Shown piece by piece: positions 21,494-33,701 of a stretch of DNA of 64,000 bases. Position 1 is the stretch's first letter. Every line of letters begins with the position of its first letter. Made by a program: the position numbers and the translations under genes. Source of the stretch: Carnegiea gigantea (taxonomy: Eukaryota > Streptophyta > Magnoliopsida > Caryophyllales > Cactaceae); contig JAKOGI010001189.1 in assembly GCA_029747015.1 (NCBI GenBank), forward strand, positions 1 through 64,000, given 5' to 3'. Below the pieces are notes generated by a model, which saw only the letters and a program-made list of their open reading frames with translations, was not told the origin of the DNA and did no database searches.

Positions 21494-24400
21494 TTCCCCC
21501 CAGCTTGAATGGAGTTTGACCTCAAACTCGGCAACTCTTCTTCTTCATCATAGTATGGGCTTAAATCAGCCACATTGAAAGTGGCGGACACCCTATAGTC
21601 TCCGGGGAGGTCTATCTTGTATGCATTTGGGCCAATTTTCTCAAGGACTTCAAATGGCCCATCCGACCTTGGTAATAACTTGGATTTCCGCTTGCTTGGG
21701 AATCTCCCTTTCCTTAAATGGACCCACACTAGGTCCCCGGGCTGAAAATGAGCTTCTCTCCTCTTCATGTTGGCATAGGACTTAGCTTGCTCATTGAACT
21801 TTTCAATCCTTTCTCTCCCCTTAGCATGAAGCTCTTGGACCTCCTTTGCTCTCTTCTCGGCTTCCCAACTAAATTTAGTGGGGTTAGGAATAGGAACAAG
21901 ATCAAGGGGAGTCCGTAGGTTGTTGCCATACACAACTTGGAAGGGTGAGAGGCCCGTGGCCTTGCTTGGGGCTCGGTTGAATGCAAACTCCACATGGCAA
22001 AGTAGTTCATCCCAACTTTTAATGTTCTTCTTTACCAAGACCCGAAGTAATGTGCCCAAAGTGCGGTTTGTTACCTCGGTTTGGCCGTCCGTTTGGGGAT
22101 GGCATGAGGTACTGAATTTGAGATGAGTACCAAGCTTCCTCCATAATGTGAGCCAAAAATGACTCAAGAACTTAGTGTCACGATCGGACACCATACTCCT
22201 TGGTATTCCATGCAACCGCACAATCTCTTTGAAGTAAAGATTGGCCACTTGTGAAGCATCAAAGGTGGTGTGACATGCACGAAGTGGGCCATCTTGGAGA
22301 ATCTATCAACCACTACCATGATAGAGTCTTTGTGCCTTTGAGTCCTTGGTAACCCCGTGATGAAGTCCAAGCTAATACCTTCCCAAGGCCCTTGAGGAAC
22401 CGACAAGGGGGTGTAAAGACCTTGAGGCCGTATGTGATCCTTAGCAAGTTGGCAAGTAGAGCATCTTTTAATGAAGTGCTCCACATCCCTTGACATCTTG
22501 GGCCAAAAGTAATGCTCCTTAAGCATAGAGCATGTCTTCTCAACTCCAAAATGGCCGGCTAGAGCTCCCCTATGGAGTTCTTGAATCAAAAGCTCTCTAA
22601 ACCCACATTTAGGAATGCAAAGTCGGTTTCCCTTGAAGAGGAATCCGTCCTCTAGGTGGAAAGGGCCGTGGGCATGGCTAGAAAATTTTTCAAGGATGGT
22701 CTTGAAATCTTCGTCTTGGGTATACATAGCCTTGATGCACTCAAACCCAAGTACCTTGGATTCAAGAGTAGAGAGCAAGAGATATCTTCTTGATAATGCA
22801 TCGGCCCATTTGTTCATTTGGTAGGATTTGTGGTGGATCACAAAGTGGAAGGATTGCAAGAACTCTACCCACTTGGCATGTCGTGGATTGAGCTTATGTT
22901 GTCCTTGGATGAACTTCAAGGCTTGATGATCCGTATGGAGGATGAACTCGCCTCCCACCAAGTAATGCCGCCAATGTTCCAATGCCCTCACTAAGGCATA
23001 GAACTCCTTGTCATATGTAGAATACTTCCTTTTGGCGTCATTGAGCTTCTCACTAAAATAGGCAATGGGCCTCTTCTCTTGTGACAACACGGCCCCGATG
23101 CCAACCCCGGACGCATCATATTCTACCTCAAAAACTTTGGAAAAGCTAGGTAGTGCAAGGATGGGTGCACTAGTAAGCCTCTCCTTGATCTCTTCAAAGG
23201 CACGTTGGGCCTTCTCATTCCACTCAAAGTGCTTGGCCTTAAGGATTTCGATCATGGGTTCCATGATGGAGCTAAAATTGCTTACAAACCTCCTATAAAA
23301 GGAAGCCAAACCATGGAAACTCCGGACTTGTTGGATTGACATGGGGGTAGGCCACTCACGGATGGCCTTGATCTTCTCTTCATCCACTTGGATGCCTTCG
23401 GCCGACACCACATACCCCAAGAACTTCACTTGAGGAGTGACGAAGTGGCACTTCTCTAGGTTGCCATAAAGTTGCTCTTGTGCCAAGACACTTAAAACAT
23501 CATGCAAGTGCTTGGAGTGCTCTTCTTCTCCACGGCTATACACCAAAATGTCGTTGAAATACACAACGACATATCTCCCAATGAATGGTTTGAGAACTTG
23601 GTTAATTAGCCTCATGAATGTGCTTGGTGCATTAGTCAAACCAAAGGGCATGACAAGCCACTCATATAGGCCACCCTTGGTTTTAAAAGCCGTCTTCCAT
23701 TCATCCCCTTCAAAGATCCGTATTTGATAATAGCCACTTCTTAGATCAATCTTTGAGAATATAGTGGCCCATGAAGCTCATCTAGCAAATCCTCCAACCT
23801 TGGGATAGGGTACCGGTATTTGATGGTGATCTTGTTGATAGCTCTACTATCAACACACATTCTCATGCTCTCATCCTTCTTGGGCACAAGTAGAGCCGGA
23901 ACGGCACATGGACTCAAGCTCTCACGGATCAAGCCCTTGGCTAGGAGCTCATCCACTTGTCTTTGAACCTCTTGTGTCTCTTGAGGGTTCATGCGGTAGG
24001 CCGGTCTATTTGGGAGGGTGGCACCCGGGAAGAGGTCGATTTTATGTTGGATGGATCTTTTGGGGGGTAGCCCATGAGATATTTCTTGTGGGAAGACGTG
24101 GGCAAAGGCTTGTAGGAGTGAGGTAAGTAAAGGATGGGAAGATTCCTTTACCTTGGCCGGTTCTTGGCCTAAGAGGATCCACTCTTTAAAGTCTTCGAAC
24201 TCATGGAGTTGAGAGTGGAGTAAGATGGTGAGAAAGACATCCAACTTGGGATTGTCTTGAGGGTTCTTTTGTGGGCTAGGCTTGAGGGGAGTGAGGGTGA
24301 TTTTCTTGTTGTCTTTTGTGAAGGTGTAGGTATTCTTTCGACCATCATGCATCACCCTTCTATCAAAGAGCCATGGTCGGCCAAAAAGAACATGGCAAGC

Positions 24401-25661
24401 ATCCATAGGCACTATGTCACACCATATCTCATCTTTATACGACTTTCCAATGGAAAAAGTAAGCAAACATCGAGTAGTAATTTGCAAACCCTTACCTTGG
24501 TTGAGCCACTGAATTGTGTAAGGATTTGGGTGAGGTGTGACCGGAATCTTGAGCTCGTCCACCATGGTTTTTGAGGTCACATTAGCACAACTTCCCCCAT
24601 CGATGATGAGAGAACACACCTTGCCACTCACGGTGCACCTTGTATGAAAGATGCTCTCCCTTTACTCCATGTTGTCTTGAGAAGCAATCCCACTTAGAGC
24701 CCTTCTAATCACTAGTAGTTCCCCTTCATCCGGGCCCTCTTCTACCTCTTCCAACATTTCGGCCATGTACACCTCCTTTTCTTCTCCATTTTTCTCTTCC
24801 TCAATCTCTAGCTCCTCTAATGACTCTTGATATTCGGCTAGAGATACCATTCTCTTGTTTGGACATTCGGAAGCGTAATGTCCAAGACCTTGACAACGAA
24901 AGCATCGAACCTTACTAGGGGGTTTTGATGGTGGCTTGGATGGAGTTTGTGGGGGGGCTATTTGAGGGGGTTTCGGGTTTGGGGGTGGAGAAGGTTTTTG
25001 AGGAGTGAATGGGGGCTTTTGAAAGCCATAGGGCCGTGGGGTAGGCTTAGAGATGGGGTTCTTGCCGTTGAGCTTCTTTTGTTTTTCAACCTTGTGAGCT
25101 AAAGCACTCAACTCATCAAGGGAGGTGTAGGGGTGTAACTCCACTACATGAGCAATTTGTTCATCAAGCCCACTCAAGTAACGAATCAAAGTTTGGGAAT
25201 CATCTTCCCTCAAATCCCACTTTAGAAGAAGTTGTTCAAAGTCCCTAGTGTACTCCTCTACACTCTTTGAACCTTGTCGGAGGAGGTGGAGTTTAAGGAA
25301 ATTGTCTTGAAGATAGTGTGGGGGTAAGAACTTGGCCTTAAGTTTGGATTTCATTTGCTCCCAAGTCTTTATCTTACTTTTCCCCTTTCTCACCCTCTTG
25401 GACACAACATTAGACCACCATATGGAAGCATATTTACAGAGTTTCAAGGCTACTAGTTTTACCTTTTTGCTTTCCGGGATGTCCTTGTATTCAAATACTC
25501 TTTCCACCGTTTGAAGCCAATCAAGGAAGATGTCCAGGTCTAGTTGTCCTTCGAACTCCGGAATGTCGACTTTAAAGTCTCCAAAGCTTCGTCCCCTTGA
25601 CCTTTGATGTCGTTGGGACCTTGGTGCAAGCTCCCCTTCACTTGAGTCACTAATGGGGTTG
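21313..25661 (-). pseudogene. Array A internal 3: gag-pol polyprotein, broken (main part)
   Basis: Minus-strand gag (from EGSNPISDSSEGE next to the hAT insertion) through knuckle, protease, RT, RNase H and integrase, with the tail in the LTR remnant. Breaks: TAA at 24662-24664 where relatives have CAA, between knuckle and protease; a one-base deletion near 23770 in RT; a one-base deletion near 22276 in integrase. The RT motif is YFND as in internal 2, a shared mutation absent from internal 1. The first part of gag continues on the other side of the hAT transposon (34883-35230). A full product is impossible. Zinc finger, DDE residues and RNase H motif can still be read. Confidence 0.9.
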
Positions 25662-25679
25662 CTTCCCTCTAGAGATGGC

Positions 25680-25850
25680 AACGGGTCGGATTCGGATCGG
25701 ATGTATGAACATCCGAATCCGATCCGATTAATTTTCGGATTCGAAAATCCGATCCGACTCCGATCCGACGGAGTCCGATATAACATCCGAATTCGAATCG
25801 GATCGGATCCGATGAAATCCGAATCCGATCCGATTATGTTGGTTTGTTTG
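25680..25850. repeat. hAT left subterminal repeats
   Basis: About 170 bp packed with GGATCGGA / TCCGAATCCGATCCG words in both orientations. The other end (34690-34855) has the same words. Repeated subterminal motifs are known transposase-binding sites in hAT elements. Binding here is inferred. Confidence 0.75.
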
Positions 25851-26239
25851 ATATTTTTGAATGTTTTTTCCAATTTTCTTGTCATTTTTGCTTTGCATGA
25901 TATTTCTTTCAAAGCAATTAAACTCCTAACAAATTACATTTGTCGTTCTTGTCACTTAACAATGTCTCAACAAATTATACAAATTACATACTTTTAACAA
26001 TGTCTCAACAAAAAACTCATCCAACAAAAGTGAAAATGAAGGCTACTAATGCTCTCCCAAAGCTCCATGTCTCTTTCGATCCAATGTCCATGCTAACAAT
26101 GAATGTCAATTATTTCGACTTTGGACCTACAATGTATAAAACAATTAATGCACAATTAGTGTAAAAACTTAAACTTTATTTTAATAAATAAAAGTAATAA
26201 GAGACCAAAATTATCTTGCTGTTTACTCATTCAACGTAA

Positions 26240-26701
26240 GCATCACAATCACCATCCGCGTCCACATCCTCATCCATGGGTCCTATTGAAGAGCAGCAGG
26301 CTTCGGGTCCTATTGAAGAGCAGCAGACTTTTGTAAAAGAACCTGATCGGAATTCAAGCAACGAATACATATCGAATGAGAACACAGACAACGATGAGGA
26401 CCCATACAACGATGAGGACCCATACAACGATGAGGACCCATACAACGATGAGGACCCATACAACGATGAGGACTCAGACTACGAAGGTGTTTGGGAACGT
26501 CTATATAAAGAGAGCCTGAAGTTGGTAAAAATTAAACAAAACGAAAGGAAGGCTAGGGAGGCTAGGGAGGCTGCGAAAGCTATGGAGGCTAAGGCTTGGG
26601 AGACGCTTAAGAACAGGTGGGAAGCGGAAGAACAAAAACTACCCCTTAGGGATTATTCTGGCTTTCTTACAAAAATTATATCTTTGATGGTTCAAAAATA
26701 G
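26240..26701 (+). CDS. Unrecognised acidic, repeat-containing ORF inside the hAT
   Basis: An open plus-strand frame with ATG at 26276 and stop at 26699-26701. It is open upstream for about 12 codons rich in Ser back to a TAA, just after a possible AG splice acceptor at 26238-26239. The product (141 residues from the ATG) starts with a duplicated GPIEEQQ motif. It then carries four to five copies of the hexapeptide NDEDPY encoded by an 18-bp tandem repeat, followed by a Lys/Glu/Ala-rich, probably helical segment (KQNERKAREAREAAKAMEAK). It lies antisense to the transposase, between its last recognisable exon and the left end. It could be a second hAT gene, a captured host exon, or chance. I do not recognise a family. 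Confidence 0.4.
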   Translation, partial: ASQSPSASTSSSMGPIEEQQASGPIEEQQTFVKEPDRNSSNEYISNENTDNDEDPYNDEDPYNDEDPYNDEDPYNDEDSDYEGVWERLYKESLKLVKIKQNERKAREAREAAKAMEAKAWETLKNRWEAEEQKLPLRDYSGFLTKIISLMVQK

Positions 26702-26811
26702 TTCCTAATGCAAATGGGTTATCTTTAACAGCATCTACAAAGCAAACAATAAAATTACATATAAGAATTATATGTAATAGCCAACAGTAAATATAAACTT
26801 AAAGAAGTACT

Positions 26812-28114
26812 TTATAACTTACCTTGAAATATCATAAATCGCCAACTTTGAAGACACATCATGGCTTCAACTGTTGATGGATGTAGTCTACTACGATGCT
26901 CACTAATTAGTTTTCCGCCTTGGCTAAATGCACTCTCTGAAGGAACAGTAGAAATTGGCACTGCAAGGATATCTCGGGCTATCTTCGAAAGGATAGGGTA
27001 TTTGCCCGAATTTGCACTCCACCAAGCCAACAAGCCAGATTTTTGTTTATCTAGAACAATTCTATCCTCCTCCAAATAAATCTCTACTTCAGATCGATAG
27101 CCACTTTTACGCGGTATCTCCAACACATGCTTGTCCCACAAATTCTCATAATCATCTATCTCATCTAATGGTCTTTTCCCATAACTAACATTGGACTCCA
27201 TGTCTTTTGAAGGAGGCTCATGTGTAGAATGCACTTTACTCTTATAATAATCAACAAATTCAAACAATAGTTCTTTGATTCTCTCACATTCAAACTCATA
27301 AGAATCACCATAAATGAGATGAAAGTAAAATGATACACATTCCAACTTCCTTCTCGGATCCAAAACTGAAGCTATCGCCATTATGCCATTAATTACATTC
27401 CAATACTTGTCAAACTTTTCAATCATATTCCTTGCCATAGATTCAATCACATTATTCCCACAACATAACCATTTTCTCAATGCAAGCCTAATTTCACAAA
27501 CTTTCTGAAAATACAAATTTGCCGTTGGATAATGTCTACCTGAAAAAGCTTCAGTTGTCCTGCTAAACAATGCCAACCTATCACAAATTTCCTTAGCCAT
27601 TTGCCATTCTTGTGGAGTAGGTAAAGCAAACTTTTCAACTTTTCCTTTATTATTTTTCTTCAACCTAGTAAAAGCATCTTTATACATTATGGCAGTCTCT
27701 AGCATCTCATATGTTGAATTCCATCTCGTCTTACAGTCTAACTGAAGCTTCTTACCCCCACCAATCTTGTAATACCTACAAGCATCCTCAAACTTCTCAA
27801 ACCTTTTTGGAGTGTTAGTCCAAAACCCAACGGCATCACGAACTTTTTCAATGGCATGAGCAATGATGTCTAAACCATCTCTAACAATCAAATTCAATAT
27901 ATGAGCACAACACCTCATATGTAAGAATCTACCATCCAAAATAAGGGTTGTGGGGTCAAGTTTTTGTAGCATATTCTCAATTACACCATCATTGGTAGTA
28001 CAATTATCAACCGTAACAGTAGAAATCCTCTCATCCAAGTTAAAATCAACCAAACATTCAAGCAACACCTTGGATATTGTCACCGCATTATGTGGACATG
28101 GTACATATGCATAC
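26812..28114 (-). pseudogene. hAT transposase, catalytic and hATC dimerisation exon
   Basis: Minus-strand exon that starts after an AG acceptor at 28115-28116 (exon begins YAYVPCPHNAV) and runs to about 26824, where a GTAAGT donor follows MIFQ; read-through ends at 26812. It contains the RNase H-like catalytic core region (VTVDNCTTNDGVIENML, then CKTRWNSTYEML) and the C-terminal hATC dimerisation domain (ILSKIARDILAVPIST, SESAFSQGGKLISEHRSRL). Layout and motifs match plant RICESLEEPER/DAYSLEEPER-like hAT transposases, which cut and paste the element by binding its ends. No internal stop is seen in this exon, but the upstream exon is destroyed by element B, so the gene is dead as a unit. Confidence 0.88.
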
Positions 28115-28240
28115 CTAATGGAATTTATAAAATATAGAAATATGCGAAGTGTAAGATTTATGGCATCACATTAAATACAAAATCAAATTAATTAGCAACA
28201 TAAAATGCATTATTAGAAAGCAATTAAATATTATTCTTAC

Positions 28241-28676
28241 CGAATAAGACGACTTTGTAAAGTCCAATCATCATCGATGAAATGAGCAGTCACAGCCATG
28301 TACCCTTTCTTTTGATGCTTTGAAGTCCACATATCTGAAGTAATGGCAACCCGCCCCTCTTGTGATGATATCAATTTTGTCAACTTCTCCTTCTCCTCCT
28401 TATAAGCATGCATGATGTATGATTTTAAAGTATTTCTTGAGATTACCTTAAAATCAGGATTCAAACTATTTGAATATCTTCTAAAGCCAATTTGATCAAC
28501 TATAGAAAGAGGATACCCATGCAATACAATCATATTCCACAACTCATGCCTTGTGACATCATAATTGAACTTAAATTTTCCCATTGAAACAGAGGAACTA
28601 TCTCTGTTAACAGTTGCTCGCAAGATACTTTGCCTAACATCAACTTGATTTTTCACTTTAAAGCATCTCCTCAAAT
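28241..28676 (-). pseudogene. hAT transposase, exon after the BED finger (cut by element B)
   Basis: Minus-strand exon from RRCFKVKNQVDVRQSIL, next to element B, to WTLQSRLIR. It is followed by a GT donor at 28239-28240, and the next exon resumes in frame at 28114 after a 124-bp intron. It includes the conserved LWNMIVLHGYPLSIVDQIGF and SDMWTSKHQKKGYM segments, the latter carrying a catalytic Asp region of hAT transposases. The upstream continuation is at 33390. Confidence 0.85.
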
Positions 28677-29597
28677 TGATGGAGGTCCATCCTCAAGGTC
28701 TAAAAATGTTTCATTGATCCAAAATAATCAAGAAATCAACTCCAAAGTCACGGCCAAGAGTCACTTGATGGCAAACACACAAGGTGATACACCCGGGTTC
28801 TCATCCAGATTTTTACCCGGTTTTTGCTATCTTATTACATCGGCCTAAAGCATATTTTGGTGTCCGTTTTTTGGATGATTATCAAGGTCAGGATGTTAAC
28901 TTTTAAGTCCAATTGGTTTCATATCATTTGGAATTCATTTGGTTACTTAAAACAGTTCATCTCTTGAACCTGTCCGGATTGCACTGCAAAATGCACGGTT
29001 TTGGTTTTCTGGTTTGTTCAGGGGCAAATGACGTCCAAATGCTACGATTCCAAATGGAGGGTAAACTAGACATCTTGAGGTTTCCAACCATGTAAGAAAC
29101 GTAGCCAATAGTCATCATTTGAGGTGTCAAACATGCGTTGCAAGTGGAGGCAGAAACCGGCTGCTTGACACCCGGTTGCTTAGCTTGGTGGGTTTCCTCC
29201 TTCAAGGGGTTTGCTTAAGGTGGAAGGCTGCCAAGCAGGTCATTTTGAGCTGCTTGATTAAGCACCACTCAGCTACTTGAGAGAGGGACACGTGGAGCTA
29301 GTGAAACGCCACCATTTTGCAAGCTCTCATTCGACCACTCAAGCATGACATGGCACACATGCAATTTTCAGTCCTTTTGAGGTGGCAGCCATGCTCTCTT
29401 ACCTTCCTTGAAAGGGAAATTGAGTCAACAAGGTTTCTTAATACTTAGGAAAGAGTTTAAGAAGGAAATCTTGTGTTTTGTAGCTTAAACTTTCAGCTTA
29501 TGTATGTTTTAGCTTAAACCGTGTATTACTAAGCATAGGATTAGTTTAACGACTTTCCTTGCCTAGAAGGAAAGCTCTTTTCATGTAATCACAAGGC

Positions 29598-29604
29598 TAT
29601 ATAA
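29598..29604 (+). promoter_or_regulatory. TATA box of B 5' LTR
   Basis: TATATAA in the context GGCTATATAAGTGCC, about 610 bp before the LTR end, reduced to CATATAAG in the 3' LTR near 32773. Confidence 0.55.
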
Positions 29605-30091
29605 GTGCCTTGGCTGCTCTTTTGTAAAAAAAAACAAGTTTTGAGTATTAAAGTTGAGAGCAAAGACTTTGTGTCTTGTGATTTCTTAAACACTTAACTT
29701 GCTTATCCTTAATTGTGGCAGATTAAGGTGGTGACCAAGTGAGTCTTGATCTTTGGTTAGGTGGTGTATCTTATCCTAATCCAAGATTAAGGGCCCTAAG
29801 CTAAGTGATTAGTGGTGTATCCTATCTAATCACAAGGCTTAGAACTATCCAGATTCCATTGAATTCACTTAAAGTTCATGAAGTTAGCTTTGGGTTCCTT
29901 AAACCAAAGCTTTCCTTTTTTCATGTTCTAATCAGTGAACTTCATTCCTCTCTTCTTTTTTTTCTTTTCATATTCATTTCAAGCTTAATCAAGGCCAAGA
30001 ATTCTTGCTTTGATTCAGTTTTGAGCTCAAACACAAAAGCCATCTCAAAAACCGTGAAAATCACAAACTAGGTGTGCTTAGGCAGCAAGTT

Positions 30092-30128
30092 GGCACGGTG
30101 CCCCCGTGCCTTGAAGCACGACCGTGCC
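30092..30128 (+). repeat. GC-palindrome module in B 5' LTR (1 copy)
   Basis: GGCACGG-TGCCC-CCGTGCC, then TTGAA, then GCACGACCGTGCC, in sense orientation about 90 bp before the LTR end. Confidence 0.85.
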
Positions 30129-30220
30129 ACCCCTGGTTCGAGAGTTTCCCACTTGTTTTGGTTGTGTTCTTGTTGTAAGTTGGCTTGGGTTGTTCCTACC
30201 CTTGAGACTTACATCATTTT

Positions 30221-30232
30221 TGGTATCAGAGC
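30221..30232 (+). other. Primer-binding site of B
   Basis: TGGTATCAGAGC, 4 bp after the LTR end, complementary to initiator-Met tRNA. Confidence 0.9.
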
Positions 30233-30330
30233 AAGTTCAGAACTTGGCCTGAACCCCACGTCATTCCCAGCTTATCTCTGAAATCATTTCAAACACAATC
30301 AAACACAAGCCGTTCATTCCTGCGATTACA

Positions 30331-31807
30331 ATGAGTACGAGCATGTCTGTGGAAGAAAGGCTTGAGGTTCTTTCCAAGCAAATGCAAGAAATAAGTGTGA
30401 GTAATCAAGAACTCAAGGCTCGAAATGAGTACTTGAGAAAACAGCTTGGAAACTACATAAAACAAAAGCAAAAGTTCCAAGAGCCACCCAGCATTCAAAT
30501 TAGGACGGATTATGGCCATGAAAAGGAAGCTAGCAATGCATCTTCATTCTCTGAAGAGGATGTACCATTCGAAAGAACACAAAGAAGGACACGGCCTACT
30601 TTCAACTCTAATGAATTCAAGGTTGAAATTCCTGAGTTTGAAGGTAAGTTAGATCCTGATGAGTTCATTGAATGGTTGCAAACAGTGGAACGCATCTTTG
30701 AGTTTAAGGAGATTCCGGAGGATACGAAAGTCAAGATAGTTGCTCTTAGACTAAGGAAATATGCCTCCTTATGGTGGACAAACCTTAATGCTAAGAGAAC
30801 TAGAGAAAGGAAGAGCAAGATTGCTACTTGGGACAAAATAAAAGCCAAGATGAAGGCACGGTTTTTGCCTTCTACGTATGTCCAAGATCAATACATGCTC
30901 TTTCATCATTTGAATCAAGGTAAGATGAGTGTTGAAGAATATACTCGTGAGTTTGAGAAACTCATGATCAAATGTGACATTCATGAGCCTGAAGAACAAC
31001 CCATGGTTCGTTACCTAGGAGGGCTTGATCCTAGGATAGCCAACGTGGTTGAATTGCAAGCCTTCACCACTTTTGATGAGATCTGTGTCCCAGCTCACAA
31101 AGTGGAACAACAAAGAAGGTCTCGATTTCATACCCATGAAGAAGTTCCCACATTCCTTCCTCAAGAACAACCATTCAACAAGGGGAGCCCAAACCTTGTC
31201 CCTAAACCCATGGCCCCCCACTTCCTACTCCACAAAAGAACCAAACACCACTACAAAGCCTACCCCGCAACTTAAACCCAAGCATGGCACTTCCCGATGT
31301 TTTAAGTGCCAAGGATTTGGACACATAGCCGCCGATTGTGTCAATCGAAGAAGCATCACTCTGGCTGAGTAGGAGGCAATTGGAAAGGAAGAAAAGGAGG
31401 AAGAAACTCAAGAAGAAGACCTTGAAGAAATTGAGATCACTGCTGATGAAGGTGAAATGCTACTCTTGGAGAAAATGTCTCCAAATTTTCATGAAGAAGA
31501 GCATGAACAACATATGAATATTCATGTTTGTATGTTATTCATTCCAAAGGAGCAAGACCATATCCCATCCTTTCCCCACAAAATCATTCCATTCACATCT
31601 ATCCAGGATCTCGCATGCTCAGGTCCTAAACTTGCTCAATTTACTCTCCCAAAGCAAAATCCAAACCCACCCCCCATCCATTCATTTCAACACCCACTTC
31701 AGTTTCACATGGCTGATGTGAGGAATACAGAAGCAAAGTTTAAACCAAGCTTATTTGAAGAGTTGATCCTTTTTCAGCCTAGTTCACCTTTGTTTGCTGT
31801 TGGGTAG
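30331..31807 (+). pseudogene. B gag with post-knuckle extension, broken
   Basis: ATG at 30331 (MSTSMSVEERLEVLSKQM) opens a capsid frame with NQELKARNEYLRKQLG, EFIEWLQTVERIFEFKEI, LRKYASLWWTNLNAKR and VEEYTREFEKLMIKCD. The frame ends early at 31275 after a frameshift in the proline-rich linker. The knuckle CFKCQGFGHIAADC is in another frame near 31300. A stop follows at about 31368, then an open segment to 31807 with FEELILFQPSSPLFAVG, where autonomous relatives have protease. I do not recognise this extension. The N-terminus resembles the D1 gag (MSASLSLEEKLDTV) more than the gag of B' or C, so D-type elements may supply enzymes. That is an inference. Confidence 0.8.
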
Positions 31808-31853
31808 TACGTCCTTTCTGATTTGAGGATCAAATCTTCCCAACAAGGGTGGG

Positions 31854-33384
31854 TGATGGAGGTCCATCCTCAAGGTCTAAAAATGTTTCATTGATCCAAA
31901 ATAATCAAGAAATCAACTCCAAAGTCACGGCCATGAGTCACTTGATGGCAAACACACAAGGTGATACACCCGGGTTCTCATCCAGATTTTTACCCGGTTT
32001 TTGCTATCTTATTACATCGGCCTAAAGCATATTTTGGTGTCCGTTTTTTGGATGATTATCAAGTTCAGGATGTTAACTTTTAAGTCCAATTGGTTTCATA
32101 TCATTTGGAATTCATTTGGTTACTTAAAACAGTTCATCTCTTGAACCTGTCCGGATTGCACTGCAAAATGCACGGTTTTGGTTTTCTGTTTGTTCAGGGG
32201 GCAAATGACGTCCAAATGCTACGATTCCAATTGGAGGGTAAACTAGACATCTTGAGGTTTCCAACCATGTAAGAAACATAGCAATTAGTCATCATTTGAG
32301 GTGTCAAACATGCATTGCAAGTGGAGGCAGAAACTGGCTGCTTGACACCCGGTTGCTTAGCCTAGTGGTTTTCCTCCTTCAAGGGGTTTGCTTAAGGTGG
32401 AAGGCTGCCAAGCAGGTCATTTTGAGCTGATTGATTAAGCACCACTCAGCTACTTGAGAGAGAGACAGTGGAGCTAGTGAAACGCCACCATTTTGCAAGC
32501 TCTCATTCGACCACTCAAGCATGACATGGCACACATGCAATTTTCAGTCCTTTTGAGGTGGCAGCCATGCTCTCTTACCTTCCTTGAAGGGAAATTGAGT
32601 CAACAAGGTTTCTTAATGCTTAGGAAAGAGTTTAAGAAGGAAATCTTGTGTTTTATAGCTTAAACTTTCAGCTTATGTATGTTTAAGCTTAAATCGTGTA
32701 GTACTAAGCATAGGATTAGTTTAATGACTTTCCTTGACTAGAAGGAAAGCCCTTTTCGTGTAATCACAAGGCCATATAAGTGCCTTGGCTGCTCTTTTGT
32801 GAAACAACAAGTTTGAGTATTGAAATTAAGCAAAGACTTTGTGTCTTGTGTTCCTCTTAAACACTTAACTTGCTTATCCTTAATTAGGCCGATTAAGGTG
32901 GTGACCAAGTGAGTCTTAATCCTTGGTTAGGTGGTGTATCTTATCCTAATCAAAGATTAAGGGCCCTAAGCTAAGTGATTAGTGGTGTATCTTATCTAAT
33001 CACAAGGCTTAGAACTATCCAGATTCCATTGAATTCACTTAAAGTTCATGAAGTTAGCTTTGGGTTCCTTAAGCCAAAGCTCTTCTTTTTCATGTTCTAA
33101 TCAGCGAACTTCATTCCCACATCTCCTTTTTGTTTTCATATTCATTTCAAGCTTAATCAAGGCCAAGAATTCTTGCTTTGATTCAGTTTTGAGCCCAAAC
33201 ACAAAAGCCATCTCAAAAACTGTGAAAATCACAAACTAGGCGTGCTTAGGCAGCAAGTTGGCACGGTGCCCCCGTGCCTTTAAGCACAACCGTGCCTCCC
33301 TTGGTTCGTGAGTTTTCCACTTGTTTTGGTTGTGTTCTTGTTGTAAGTTGGCTTGGGTTGTTCCTACCCTTGAGACTTACATCA
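31854..33384 (+). repeat. B 3' LTR
   Basis: Preceded by the polypurine-like AACAAGGGTGGG (about 31842-31853) and followed by the TSD CAAAT. Carries a GC-palindrome module at 33260-33295 with one arm decayed (GCACAACCGTGCC). Confidence 0.93.
33260..33295 (+). repeat. GC-palindrome module in B 3' LTR (1 copy)
   Basis: Same layout as 30092-30128, with a G-to-A change in the second palindrome. Confidence 0.8.
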
Positions 33385-33701
33385 CAAATGGTCTCTCAAA
33401 TGTGTAGTTCCGCTCTTGCTATCACCCACAAAATCCTTCTTACATCCACTACAAATTGCCCTCATTTTACCTTTCATCATCTTCCTTTCAAAATGATCCC
33501 ACACACTTGAGATTAGCTTTCTTTTACGCCCACTCTCAACATCAACATCAATTCTTTGACCACTAGGTCCAGTACCATGCTCAGGAGTGTTTTGTGCAGC
33601 AACATTATCTCTTTCACTAGGAGTACATGATTCACCATGCATTGAATCCACATCAATGGGATCCGAAGACTCACAACGACGAATTATCTCAATTTGCGCT
33701 G
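33385..33701 (-). pseudogene. hAT transposase, BED zinc-finger exon
   Basis: Minus-strand exon beginning after an AACAG acceptor near 33702 (AQIEIIRRCESSD). The BED finger follows: SSVWDHFERK, then CSGCKKDFVGDS and THLRDHL, giving the Cys-Cys-His-His pattern of BED DNA-binding domains. Element B inserts right after HLRDHL, within the BED-finger region. The frame continues in 28671-28241. BED fingers bind transposon ends. A larger ORF up to 33780 probably includes intron sequence. Confidence 0.85.

Larger units (their letters stand above)
28677..30216 (+). repeat. B 5' LTR
   Basis: Starts TGATGGAGGTCCATC and ends CTTACATCA. TATATAA at 29598-29604. Contains one GC-palindrome module inside its U5 at 30092-30128. 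Confidence 0.93.
28677..33384 (+). mobile_element. Element B: gag-only LTR retrotransposon, TSD CAAAT
   Basis: 4.7 kb on the plus strand: LTR 28677-30216, primer-binding site 30221-30232, internal to 31853, LTR 31854-33384. CAAAT lies on both sides (28672-28676 and 33385-33389). Removing the element rejoins the transposase BED-finger codons. The internal 1.6 kb holds only gag and an unfamiliar extension, so it is a TR-GAG-type non-autonomous element. The LTRs are nearly the same length (1540 and 1531 bp) and differ by scattered changes. Confidence 0.93.

Noticed and set aside
26227..26463. Minus-strand ORF rich in GSSSLY repeats
   Set aside because: It is the antisense reading of the 18-bp tandem repeat; the plus-strand frame is longer and compositionally more protein-like.
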